Assembly (NCBI RefSeq): GCF_019375475.1
Contig: NZ_JAHXGQ010000004.1
Coordinates: forward strand, 496,001-560,000
Direction of reading: 5' to 3'
DNA: 64,000 bases
Source of the DNA: Saccharothrix obliqua
Lineage (GTDB): Bacteria; Actinomycetota; Actinomycetes; Mycobacteriales; Pseudonocardiaceae
Under the pieces are notes generated by a model. The model made no database searches and had not been told where the DNA came from. It saw only the letters and a program-made list of their open reading frames with translations. Made by a program: the position numbers and the translations under genes. Each line of letters starts with the position of its first letter. Position 1 is the stretch's first letter. Below are positions 53,041-60,255 of this stretch, piece by piece.

Positions 53041-53135
53041 TGGCGGAGGCGGACGGGAATCGAACCCGCCAGCGACAGCACCTGCCGCTCAACGGTGTTG
53101 AAGACCGCGCCGGCCACCAGGCCGGGTACGCCTCC
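53041..53135 (-). tRNA. selC: tRNA-Sec (anticodon UCA)
   Basis: A 95-nt gene with encoded CCA. The anticodon loop is CTTCAAC with anticodon TCA. Diagnostic Sec features are a 6-bp D stem (CCGGCC/GGCCGG) closing a 4-nt loop, a long variable arm with an 8-bp stem, a T stem (GCGGG/CCCGT) and an extended acceptor arm. The eighth acceptor pair is a T-C mismatch; the first seven are perfect. It is 9 bp upstream of selA. Confidence 0.93.
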
Positions 53136-53421
53136 TCGCGCCATCGCCCAATCCTGCCGGCGGACGTCCGGCCCTGCCCGTCGGCGAACCGCCGAGCCGA
53201 GCCGTCGCCCCCACCGACCCGGGGCCGCCCGACCAAACCGCCGCGCCGCCGCCGACCCGCCCGGCAGCGAGCCGGAGCCGCCACCCGACAGCACGCCGAA
53301 GTCGCCGACCTGACCCACCACCCCCGCCGGCAGGCCGTGCTGTCGCCCGAGCGGGTCGGGCGGGGTGCCCGGACCGCCTCGTCACCGTGCGGGGCGTGCG
53401 ACGACCGGCCACGCTGGACGG

Positions 53422-54426
53422 GTGACGATCTCGGCCGGGTACCGGTTGACCCAGTACGCCCACGGCGGCGGGTGTGCGTGCAAGATCCCGCCTGGCGAGC
53501 TGGAAGAGGTGGTGCGCGGCCTGGTCGGGGTCGTGCCGCGTGATCCGCCCGGCGAGCTGGTCGTGGGCCTGGACCACGGCGACGACGCCGCCGTGGTGCG
53601 CATCCGCCCCGGCCTCGCGTTGATCGCCACCACCGACTTCTTCACGCCCGTCGTGGACGACCCGTTCGACTGGGGGCGCATCGCCGCCGCCAACGCCCTG
53701 TCCGACGTCTACGCCACCGGCGGGCAGCCGGTGGTGGCCGTGAACCTGCTCTCCTGGCCACGCGGCGTGCTGCCGTTCGAGCTGGCGGCCGAGGTGCTGC
53801 GCGGCGGGCAGGAGGTGTGCGCGGCGGCGGGGGCGCACCTGGCCGGCGGCCACAGCGTGGACGACCCGGAGCCCAAGTACGGGCTCGCCGTCACGGGTGT
53901 CGGCGACCCGGACCGCCTGCTGCGCAACGACGCCGGCCGACCGGGGCAGCCGCTGTCCCTGACCAAGCCGCTCGGCCTCGGCGTGCTCAACAACCGGCAC
54001 AAGGCGACCGGCGAGGTGTTCCCGGAAGCCGTGGCCACGATGGTCCGGCTCAACCGGGACGCGGCACGCGCGGCGCTCGACGCGGGCGCCGGGTGCGCGA
54101 CCGACGTGACCGGCTTCGGGTTGCTCGGGCACCTGCACAAGCTGGCGCGGGCCAGCGGTGTGACGGCGGTGGTGGACGCCGCGGCGGTGCCGTACCTGGA
54201 CGGCGCGCGGGAGTCCCTGCGCGCGGGTTACGTCAGCGGCGGCACGCGGCGCAACCTCGACTGGGTGCGCTCGCACGCCGACCTGACCGCGGTGTCCGAG
54301 GACGAGGCGCTGCTGCTGGCCGACGCCCAGACCTCGGGCGGCCTGCTGGTGGCGGGCGAGGTGCCGGGCGCGCCGGTGATCGGCGAACTGGTGCCCCGCG
54401 GCACGCGCACTGTCGTCGTGCGCTGA
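53422..54426 (+). CDS. selD: Selenide, water dikinase (selenophosphate synthetase)
   Basis: A 334-residue enzyme that makes selenophosphate from selenide and ATP, the selenium donor for SelA. The glycine-rich active loop YAHGGGCACKIPP carries Cys18 and Lys21, which match the catalytic Cys17/Lys20 of E. coli; the enzyme uses Cys, not Sec. Other family blocks are DDAAVVRIRPGLALIATTDFFTPVVDDPFDWGRIAAANALSDVYATGG, AGGHSVDDPEPKYGLAVTG and CATDVTGFGLLGHLHKLARASG. GTG 53422 was chosen as giving the normal N-terminus. The gene is divergent from tRNA-Sec/selA, sharing a 286-bp promoter region, and convergent with the cysteine desulfurase, 5 bp away. Confidence 0.9.
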   Translation: MTISAGYRLTQYAHGGGCACKIPPGELEEVVRGLVGVVPRDPPGELVVGLDHGDDAAVVRIRPGLALIATTDFFTPVVDDPFDWGRIAAANALSDVYATGGQPVVAVNLLSWPRGVLPFELAAEVLRGGQEVCAAAGAHLAGGHSVDDPEPKYGLAVTGVGDPDRLLRNDAGRPGQPLSLTKPLGLGVLNNRHKATGEVFPEAVATMVRLNRDAARAALDAGAGCATDVTGFGLLGHLHKLARASGVTAVVDAAAVPYLDGARESLRAGYVSGGTRRNLDWVRSHADLTAVSEDEALLLADAQTSGGLLVAGEVPGAPVIGELVPRGTRTVVVR

Positions 54427-54431
54427 CCGGG

Positions 54432-55580
54432 TCAGCCCGCCGAACGGGCGGCGTCGGCGAGCAGGCGCGCGGCCGTGGTCACGTCGTGCTCGGTGGTCCA
54501 CCGGCCGACGCTGAGCCGCACCGCCGACATCGCCGCCGCCTGGGGCACGCCCATCGCGAGCAGCACCGGCGACGGCCGGTCGAGCCCGGCGTGGCACGCC
54601 GACCCGGCCGAGGCCGCGAGCCCCGGCGCGGCGGCCAGGACGGCGTCCGCACGCGTGCCGACGACGGCCACGTTGAGGGTGTTGGGCAACCGCCGGACGG
54701 GGTGGCCGTGCAGGACGACCCGGCCCGGCAGTAGCTCCACCAGCAGGCGGTGCAGCAGGTCGCGCAACGCGCGCAGCCGCGCCGGCTCGGTCGCGGTGCG
54801 GGTGCGGGCCAGGCGGGCGGCCTCACCCAGGGCGGCGATGTGCGGGACGTTCTCCGTGCCGCCGCGCAACCCGCGTTCCTGCCCGCCGCCGTAGGTCGAC
54901 GGTTCCAACCGCAGTCCACTCCGGACGTACAACGCGCCGATCCCCTTGGGCGCGTACAGCTTGTGGCCGCTGAAGCTGAGCAGGTCCACGTCCAGCGCAC
55001 GCGCGGAGACCGCGATCTTGCCCACCGACTGGGCGGCGTCGCAGTGGAACAACGCGCCCCGCTCGTGGGCGATCCGCGCGAGGTCGCGCACCGGTTGCAC
55101 GGAACCGGTCTCGTTGTTCGCGTGCATGATCGACACCAGCGCGGTGTCGCCGGTGATCGCGGCGGCCAGGTCGGCGGGGTCGACCAACCCGTGCCGGTCG
55201 ACCGGCAGGCGGGTGACGCGGTAGCCGTGCAGGCGGGTCAGCGCCACGCAGTTCTCCAGCACCGCGGGGTGCTCGGTGACCTGCGTGACGACGTGCCGAC
55301 CCCGTTCCGGGTGCGCGAGCACCGCGCCGCGCACCGCCAGGGTGACGCCGTCGGAACCGCCCCCGGTGAACACCACGTCCCCGGGGTGGGCGTCGACGAG
55401 CGCGGCGACCTCGGCGCGGGCGGCGTCCACGGCGGCACGCGCGACCCGACCGCCGGCGTGACCGCTGGACGGGTTGCCGAAGCGGTCGCGCAGGTACGGC
55501 AGGCAGGCCCGGAGCACCGCGGGGTCGACCGGGGTGGTGGCGTTGTGGTCCAGGTAGATCGGACCCGGGTCGGCGGTCAC
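54432..55580 (-). CDS. Cysteine desulfurase (NifS/IscS-like), probable selenium/sulfur donor
   Basis: A 382-residue class V aminotransferase-fold PLP enzyme. It begins PIYLDHNATTPVDPAVL. HANNETGSVQPVRDLARIA, FHCDAAQSVGKIAV and SFSGHKLYAPKGIGALYV (Schiff-base Lys) follow, and the active Cys lies in the short catalytic loop AASAGSACHAG. The enzyme releases sulfur from cysteine, or selenium from selenocysteine, as a persulfide/selenide. Its place next to selD suggests it supplies selenide for selenophosphate synthesis; that role is inferred from position. GTG 55580 is used as the start. Confidence 0.85.
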   Translation of the reverse strand: MTADPGPIYLDHNATTPVDPAVLRACLPYLRDRFGNPSSGHAGGRVARAAVDAARAEVAALVDAHPGDVVFTGGGSDGVTLAVRGAVLAHPERGRHVVTQVTEHPAVLENCVALTRLHGYRVTRLPVDRHGLVDPADLAAAITGDTALVSIMHANNETGSVQPVRDLARIAHERGALFHCDAAQSVGKIAVSARALDVDLLSFSGHKLYAPKGIGALYVRSGLRLEPSTYGGGQERGLRGGTENVPHIAALGEAARLARTRTATEPARLRALRDLLHRLLVELLPGRVVLHGHPVRRLPNTLNVAVVGTRADAVLAAAPGLAASAGSACHAGLDRPSPVLLAMGVPQAAAMSAVRLSVGRWTTEHDVTTAARLLADAARSAG

Positions 55581-55675
55581 GGTAGCGGCTCCGGTCGGGT
55601 GTCCCGTGCCGCCACCTGCCCCGGCGGCGACGCGCCGAACCTACCGCGCGTCGCCGGACCCGGCGAGCGGTGCGG

Positions 55676-56080
55676 TCACAGCATCGGGGGTATCAACCGG
55701 TAGCTCTCGGTGTAGTAGTCGCCGATGCGTTGGCGGTGGCCCTCGTGGTCGGGTTCGTCCGGGTCGCGCTCGGGCGCGTTCTTGATCTGCTCGCGGGTGC
55801 GGTCGACGTAGACCTTCCGCTCGTCGTGGTCGACTCGCCGCACCGTGCCCACCGGCAGCACGACCTCGCGGCCGAAGATCCACGGGCCGGTGTCGACCAC
55901 GAGGCAGTCGGCGGGCGCGTCGGCGTCGCTCTCGGCGATCTTCCCGATCCCGCCGTCGGTCGCCTCGACCTCGTAACCGACCAGGACGCCCGGGTGCGCG
56001 CCCGCGGTGTCGTGGTCGGACGCTCGGTCATCCGACCACGACGCGTCGCGCCAGGTCCAGGGGGCGAACAACGGGTGCAT
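55676..56080 (-). CDS. PRC-barrel domain protein
   Basis: A 134-residue protein starting MHPLFAPWTWRDASWSDD. The central part (VLVGYEVEATDGGIGKIAESDADAPADCLVVDTGPWIFGREVVLPVGTVRRVDHDERKVYVDRTREQIKNAPE) is a PRC-barrel: small beta strands with G-x-V-G-K/I and a final V-x-R-V-D-x-x-x-x-x-V-Y-V-D-x-T strand. Such proteins often occur alone in actinomycetes and in stress-related settings. The C-terminus is charged and ends YYTESYRLIPPML. GGAGGATGAG lies immediately upstream of ATG 56080. The gene is divergent from the PfkB kinase. Confidence 0.8.
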   Translation of the reverse strand: MHPLFAPWTWRDASWSDDRASDHDTAGAHPGVLVGYEVEATDGGIGKIAESDADAPADCLVVDTGPWIFGREVVLPVGTVRRVDHDERKVYVDRTREQIKNAPERDPDEPDHEGHRQRIGDYYTESYRLIPPML

Positions 56081-56179
56081 CTCATCCTCCGCGGCTCGGG
56101 GGCGCGTTCCGACGTGGACTACCCCGATCAGGCCGGGCGGACACCGTTTCGACCGGGCACGGCCGGGTACGGCTCCTCC

Positions 56180-57109
56180 GTGGACGTGATCGTCATGGGG
56201 CAGGTCGCCCGGGACCTGGTGCTCGTGGTGCCCGAGGTGCCGGACGCGGGCAGCACGGCCCCGGTGCGCACGCGACGCGAGGTGCCGGGTGGCAAGGGCA
56301 CCAACATCGCCGTCGGCCTCGCCCAGCTCGGGGTGCGGGTCGGGCTGCTCGGCGTCGTCGGCGACGACGCGGTCGGGCAGGGGTTGACCGAACGGCTCAG
56401 GCACGACGGCGTGGACACGGGTGCCGTGGTCCGCCGGTCCGGGACGGCGACCGGGTTGATCGTGGAAGTGCTCACCGGGGGCGGTCGGTGGCGTTACCTG
56501 GAAGACCTGCCGCCCGCCGTCCAACTGCACGAGGACGACGTGCACGCGGCGGAGGCGGCGTTGACCGCGGCCGACTGGCTCGTGGTGCAGCTCCAGCAGC
56601 CCCCCGCGGCGGCGCTCGCCGCGGTTCGGCTCGCCAAGGGAGCGGGCCGCCGCGTCGTGCTCGACGGCGCACCCGCGGACGACGGACGCCGGGACGAGTT
56701 GCTGTCCCGCGCCGACGTCCTCCGCGCCGACCACCACGAGGCGGAACTGCTGACCGGGTACCGCCTGGACGACGTGGGCACCGCGTTGCGGGCGGCTCGG
56801 GAACTGCTCTCGCGTGGCCCGTCCGTGGTGGCGCTCGCGGTCGGCGGTGCGGGCAACGTCTTCGCGTGGGAGGGCGGCGATCTCGTGCTGCCGCTGGTCG
56901 ACGTCGACGTGGTGGACTCCACCGGCGGCGGTGACGCGTTCGTCGCCGGGTTGACCTGCGCGCTCAGCCGGGGTGACCGGCCGGAGCGGGCGGCCCGCCT
57001 CGCGGTGGCCGCCGCCGGTGTGACCGCGACCCACCCCGGTGGTCGGCCGGACCTCGCCGCGCACCGCGTCGGACGGGCGTTGGAGCGGTTGCCGGACACG
57101 ACCGGCTGA
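56180..57109 (+). CDS. PfkB-family carbohydrate kinase (ribokinase-like)
   Basis: A 309-residue sugar/nucleoside kinase. The first signature is VPGGKGTNIAVGLAQLGVRVGLLGVVGDDAVGQGL. The second, near the C-terminus, is DVVDSTGGGDAFVAGLTCALSRG with the catalytic Asp (the usual D-T-x-G-A-G-D is S-T-G-G-G-D here). DGAPADDGRRDELLSRADVLRADHHEAELLTGY matches the middle region of ribokinases. GTG 56180 was chosen as the first good start. It stands alone between the PRC-barrel gene and the nuo module, so the sugar substrate (ribose, adenosine or similar) cannot be told. Confidence 0.85.
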   Translation: MDVIVMGQVARDLVLVVPEVPDAGSTAPVRTRREVPGGKGTNIAVGLAQLGVRVGLLGVVGDDAVGQGLTERLRHDGVDTGAVVRRSGTATGLIVEVLTGGGRWRYLEDLPPAVQLHEDDVHAAEAALTAADWLVVQLQQPPAAALAAVRLAKGAGRRVVLDGAPADDGRRDELLSRADVLRADHHEAELLTGYRLDDVGTALRAARELLSRGPSVVALAVGGAGNVFAWEGGDLVLPLVDVDVVDSTGGGDAFVAGLTCALSRGDRPERAARLAVAAAGVTATHPGGRPDLAAHRVGRALERLPDTTG

Positions 57110-57166
57110 CGAGTCGCGGGGTGCCGGCAACCTGCCTATGCTCGCCGGCATGGCGGGCTCGGGCCG

Positions 57167-57508
57167 GTGACCGGCATCGCGACGCTGCTGGTGGCGACGA
57201 CCGCCCTGGTCGCCGCGCTGTACGGGGTGGCCGCACTCGTCCGCCTCGGCCCGGCACGCATCGACGTCCCGCCGTTCCTGTCGGGCCACGCCGCCCAAGA
57301 GCACGCGGTGTCCCGGTACCACGTGCGCTGGTACACGATCACGATGGTGTTCCTGGCGTTCGACATGGAGATGGTCTTCATGTACCCGTGGACCCTCGTC
57401 GTCGCGCAGATCGGCATGTCCGCCGTCGTGGAGATGTTCCTGTTCCTGGCGGTGCTCTTCGCCGGGGTCTGGTACGCGTGGCGGGAGGGCGTGTTCCGGT
57501 GGACCTGA
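57167..57508 (+). CDS. nuoA: NADH-quinone oxidoreductase subunit A-like membrane protein
   Basis: A 113-residue protein with three predicted membrane helices. The second, VRWYTITMVFLAFDMEMVFMYPWTLV, matches the conserved NuoA helix with F-D-x-E and Y/F-P-W. The loop before it, which holds the YECG Cys in normal NuoA, reads FLSGHAAQEHAVSRYH and lacks that Cys. This loop faces the quinone tunnel in complex I, so its change fits an unusual complex. GTG 57167 is used. A TATGCT at 57137-57142 could be the module's -10 box. It is the first gene of a plus-strand module that runs past the right edge, and it overlaps the next gene by 10 bp. Confidence 0.8.
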   Translation: MTGIATLLVATTALVAALYGVAALVRLGPARIDVPPFLSGHAAQEHAVSRYHVRWYTITMVFLAFDMEMVFMYPWTLVVAQIGMSAVVEMFLFLAVLFAGVWYAWREGVFRWT

Positions 57509-58482
57509 CCGCGTGGTTGCTGCGACGCACTCCCCCGTGCGTCTTCGTGCTCACGACACCCGGTGGGGACCTCGTGCGCTTCGCCGTCGAACGGGTGGTG
57601 CGGGAACGGGGCTGGCGCGCGGCCGACAGCCCGGCCGAGGCGAACGTCCTGGCCGTCGCCGGTCCGCGCACCCCCGACTTCGACCAGTACGTGGAACGCG
57701 TGTGGGAGTCGATGCCCGGTCCACGCGCCCGGACGCACATCACCGAGGCGTCCGAAGCCGCGAACGCCCTCGCGGAGGCGGCGGCGCGGATGCGTGATGT
57801 CGTGCGGCAGAAAGCGGATTCACCCTCCCCGACACCGCGGCGAACGGCATCGTCCGGCTCGGACATGGAGCACAGCGCCTCCTGTGCGGACCACAGTGGA
57901 CACGGACACCACATGTCCGACATGGAGATGCCCGGCGGGATACCGATGGCGGACCGGGGCGAGGACCGCGACGGGCTGAGGCTGGACGTCCTCCACGTCC
58001 CCCTCGGCCCGGCCCTCCCCCACTGGCCCGCGGGTCTGGTGGTCCACACGACGGTGCAGGGCGACGTGATCCGGGCGGCGCGGGTCGAACTGCTCGCCGG
58101 TGACCGCACCTCGTGGCGGGCCGCCGTGCCCGGTCTGGTCCACCGGCTGGACCACGCCGCCCGCCTGCTGGCCGTCGCGGGCTGGGCCGACGCCGCGGCC
58201 ACCGGCCGCCGGTTGCGCGACCGGGCCGTCGACGGGGCGACACCGTCCGGTGTGGACGGTTGGGCGCGGCGGGTCCGGCGGTCCCGGGTCCTGCGTTGGA
58301 CGTTGGCCGGGGTGGGCGGGCACGACGGCGGCGACGCGCTCACCCGCCTGCACGGGTGGCTCGCCGGCCACGACGCCGCGGTGCCGGTCGACGTCCTGCC
58401 GGACCTCCTCGTCGGCACGGAGCTGGCCGCCGCCCGGCTGACCGTCGCGAGCCTGGCCGAGGAGGTGCGGGCGGGTGGTTGA
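57499..58482 (+). CDS. Unusual complex-I-associated protein with His/Met-rich linker
   Basis: A 327-residue soluble protein with no match to a normal Nuo subunit. The N-terminal 100 residues (PPCVFVLTTPGGDLVRFAVERVVRERGWRAADSPAEANVLAVAGPRTPDFDQYVERVWESMPGP) resemble a NuoB-like fold without its [4Fe-4S] cysteine set. Residues 123-152 are rich in His and Met (MEHSASCADHSGHGHHMSDMEM), which would suit metal binding. The part after it (LRLDVLHVPLGPALPHWPAGLVVHTTVQGDVIRAARVELL) looks like the start of NuoD. It may be a degenerate NuoB-NuoD fusion that caps the membrane arm; that is inference. It overlaps nuoA and nuoH, so it is surely part of the module. Confidence 0.6.
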   Translation: MDLTAWLLRRTPPCVFVLTTPGGDLVRFAVERVVRERGWRAADSPAEANVLAVAGPRTPDFDQYVERVWESMPGPRARTHITEASEAANALAEAAARMRDVVRQKADSPSPTPRRTASSGSDMEHSASCADHSGHGHHMSDMEMPGGIPMADRGEDRDGLRLDVLHVPLGPALPHWPAGLVVHTTVQGDVIRAARVELLAGDRTSWRAAVPGLVHRLDHAARLLAVAGWADAAATGRRLRDRAVDGATPSGVDGWARRVRRSRVLRWTLAGVGGHDGGDALTRLHGWLAGHDAAVPVDVLPDLLVGTELAAARLTVASLAEEVRAGG

Positions 58483-59380
58483 GACCTGGTGGGGCGGCCT
58501 GCTGCTGCCGCCGGTCCTCGTCGCCTTCGCGGTCGCGGGCGCGGCGTTCGACTCGGTGCTCACGGCCAGGGCGGCGGGTGCGCCGGCACGTCCGCTGCGG
58601 TCGGTGGTCGGTCTGCTCGCGCAGCGGCGGAGGCGAACCGCGGCCGCCGACGCGCTGCTCTGGCGGGGCGGCGCGATCGCCCTCGTGGTGGCCGCGGTGC
58701 TGGCGTCCGCGGCCACGCCGCTCGGTCACCACGTGGTCGGCGACCTGTCCGTCGGCGTGGTGTGGTTCAACGCCATGGAGGTGGTCGCCTGGGCCGCGGT
58801 CTGGCTCGTCGGGTGGGGGTCGAACTCGGCGTTCCCGCTCGTCTCCGGCTACCGGTTCGTCGCCCAGGGCCTCGCCTACGAGTTGCCGCACATGTTCGCC
58901 CTGATCACGGCCGCGCTCGGCGCGGGCTCGCTGCGGGTGGGCGACGTCGTCGCGGCGCAGCGGGACGTGTGGTTCGTGGTGTGGATGCCGGTGGCGTTCC
59001 TGGTGTACCTGGTCTCGGTGCCGGCGATGGCGTTCTTCCGCCCGTTCGACCAGGCCGCGGGGGCGGACGCGGGCGGTGGTGTGCTCGCCGAGCTGTCCGG
59101 GGTGGACCGGTTGGTGTTCATCGCCGGTCGGTGGCTGCTGCTGGTGTCCGGCGCGGCGATGGCGGTCCCGCTGTTCCTGGGCGGTGGCAGCGGCCCGCTG
59201 CTGCCGGGGTGGGCGTGGTCGGTGGTCAAGACGGCCGCCGTGCTCGCCCTGCTGGTGTGGGCCGGACGCCGGTTCCCGACGATCAGGGTCGACCGCTTCC
59301 AGGAGGTCGCGTGGCTGGTCCTGCTGCCGGCGACGCTGGTGCAGGCGTTGTTCGTCTCCCTGGTCGTGGTCGCGAGGTGA
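58475..59380 (+). CDS. nuoH: NADH-quinone oxidoreductase subunit H-like membrane protein
   Basis: A 301-residue membrane protein with about eight helices. The mid-region (WGSNSAFPLVSGYRFVAQGLAYELPHMFALITAA) matches the conserved NuoH block ([24 protein letters not shown] in normal forms). After helix 5 the expected quinone-site loop, which is acid-rich (PEAESELVAG-x-x-TEY), is replaced from Pro190 by PFDQAAGADAGGGVLAELSG, so most of those Glu residues are lost. The C-terminus RRFPTIRVDRFQEVAWLVLLPATLV is family-like. GTG 58475 overlaps the preceding gene by 8 bp. It is probably the membrane coupling subunit of a modified complex I. Confidence 0.8.
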   Translation: MVETWWGGLLLPPVLVAFAVAGAAFDSVLTARAAGAPARPLRSVVGLLAQRRRRTAAADALLWRGGAIALVVAAVLASAATPLGHHVVGDLSVGVVWFNAMEVVAWAAVWLVGWGSNSAFPLVSGYRFVAQGLAYELPHMFALITAALGAGSLRVGDVVAAQRDVWFVVWMPVAFLVYLVSVPAMAFFRPFDQAAGADAGGGVLAELSGVDRLVFIAGRWLLLVSGAAMAVPLFLGGGSGPLLPGWAWSVVKTAAVLALLVWAGRRFPTIRVDRFQEVAWLVLLPATLVQALFVSLVVVAR

Positions 59381-59385
59381 ATGCG

Positions 59386-59949
59386 ATGTGGCGTGACGTG
59401 GTGTTCTGGGCGTGCGCGGTGCTCGCGGTGGGCGCCGCGGTCGCCGTGTTCCGCGTCGATTCCATGGCACGCGCGACGTTCGCCCTGCTCGCCTCGTTCA
59501 TCGCCACGGCCGTGACGGTGCTGCTGCTGGACCTGGCGTACCTCGGGGTGCTGGTCGTGCTGATGATGGTCATGGAGATGGTCGTGATGGCGGTCTTCAT
59601 GGTCATGTACATGATGAACCCGGCCGGCCTCATGCCGATGACCATGGTGCACAACCAGCGGGGCGCACTGGCCATCGCGACCGGCGTGTTCCTCCTGCTG
59701 GCGACCGGCGTCCTGGTCACGCCGTGGCCCGAGTCGGCGGCCCCGCGGCCCGCGGACCCCGCTCGGCAGCTGGGCGAGGCGTTGATGGGCGACCGGATGC
59801 CGACCATGATCGTGCTCGGGCTGGCGTTGTTCGCGACGATGGTGAGCACCGTCGTCCTGGCCACCGACCGGGGCCGCTACGACCGGTTCGGCGACCGCCT
59901 GGACCGCGACCACCCGCACGACCCGACCAGCGGGGGTCTCGGCCGATGA
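59386..59949 (+). CDS. nuoJ: NADH-quinone oxidoreductase subunit J-like
   Basis: A 187-residue membrane protein of about five helices. The segment LDLAYLGVLVVLMMVMEMVVMAVFMVMYMMNP matches the conserved NuoJ helix (A/Y-V-G-A-V-x-V-L in normal forms), here very rich in Met. ATG 59386 follows GAGGTGA; a GTG at 59377 overlapping the nuoH stop is an alternative. A polar C-terminal tail (ATDRGRYDRFGDRLDRDHPHDPTSGG) is cytoplasmic. The gene overlaps nuoK by ATGA. No nuoI ferredoxin gene lies between nuoH and nuoJ, where canonical operons have it. Confidence 0.8.
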   Translation: MWRDVVFWACAVLAVGAAVAVFRVDSMARATFALLASFIATAVTVLLLDLAYLGVLVVLMMVMEMVVMAVFMVMYMMNPAGLMPMTMVHNQRGALAIATGVFLLLATGVLVTPWPESAAPRPADPARQLGEALMGDRMPTMIVLGLALFATMVSTVVLATDRGRYDRFGDRLDRDHPHDPTSGGLGR

Positions 59950-60251
59950 CGCTCCAGGGCTTCCTCCTGCTCGCCTCCGCGTTGTTCGCCGTCGGCCTGT
60001 ACGGCGCGCTGTCCCAGCAGTCCGTCGTGATGGTGATGATGGGGCTGGAGCTGGTGGTGAACGCGGTGATCGTCGGCGCGGCGGCGTTCTGGTGGCACAC
60101 CTCGCCGGAACGACCCGACGGCCAGGTGCTCGTGCTGCTCGCGGTCACCGCGATGGCGGTGGAGATGGCGGTCGGTTTCGCGGTCACCACGGCGATCTTC
60201 CGCAGCCGGGACGTGGACATGACCGACCGGGCCGCGGACCTGAGGGGCTGA
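59946..60251 (+). CDS. nuoK: NADH-quinone oxidoreductase subunit K-like
   Basis: A 101-residue protein with three helices, the normal NuoK (MrpC-like) size. Helix 2 carries the conserved Glu in MVMMGLELVVNAVIVGAAAFWW, and helix 3 has a second Glu in VLLAVTAMAVEMAVGFAVTTAIFR. Both Glu residues take part in proton transfer in complex I, so a proton- or cation-translocating role is likely. ATG 59946 overlaps the nuoJ stop by 4 bp. Confidence 0.88.
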   Translation: MTLQGFLLLASALFAVGLYGALSQQSVVMVMMGLELVVNAVIVGAAAFWWHTSPERPDGQVLVLLAVTAMAVEMAVGFAVTTAIFRSRDVDMTDRAADLRG

Positions 60252-60255
60252 CGGC

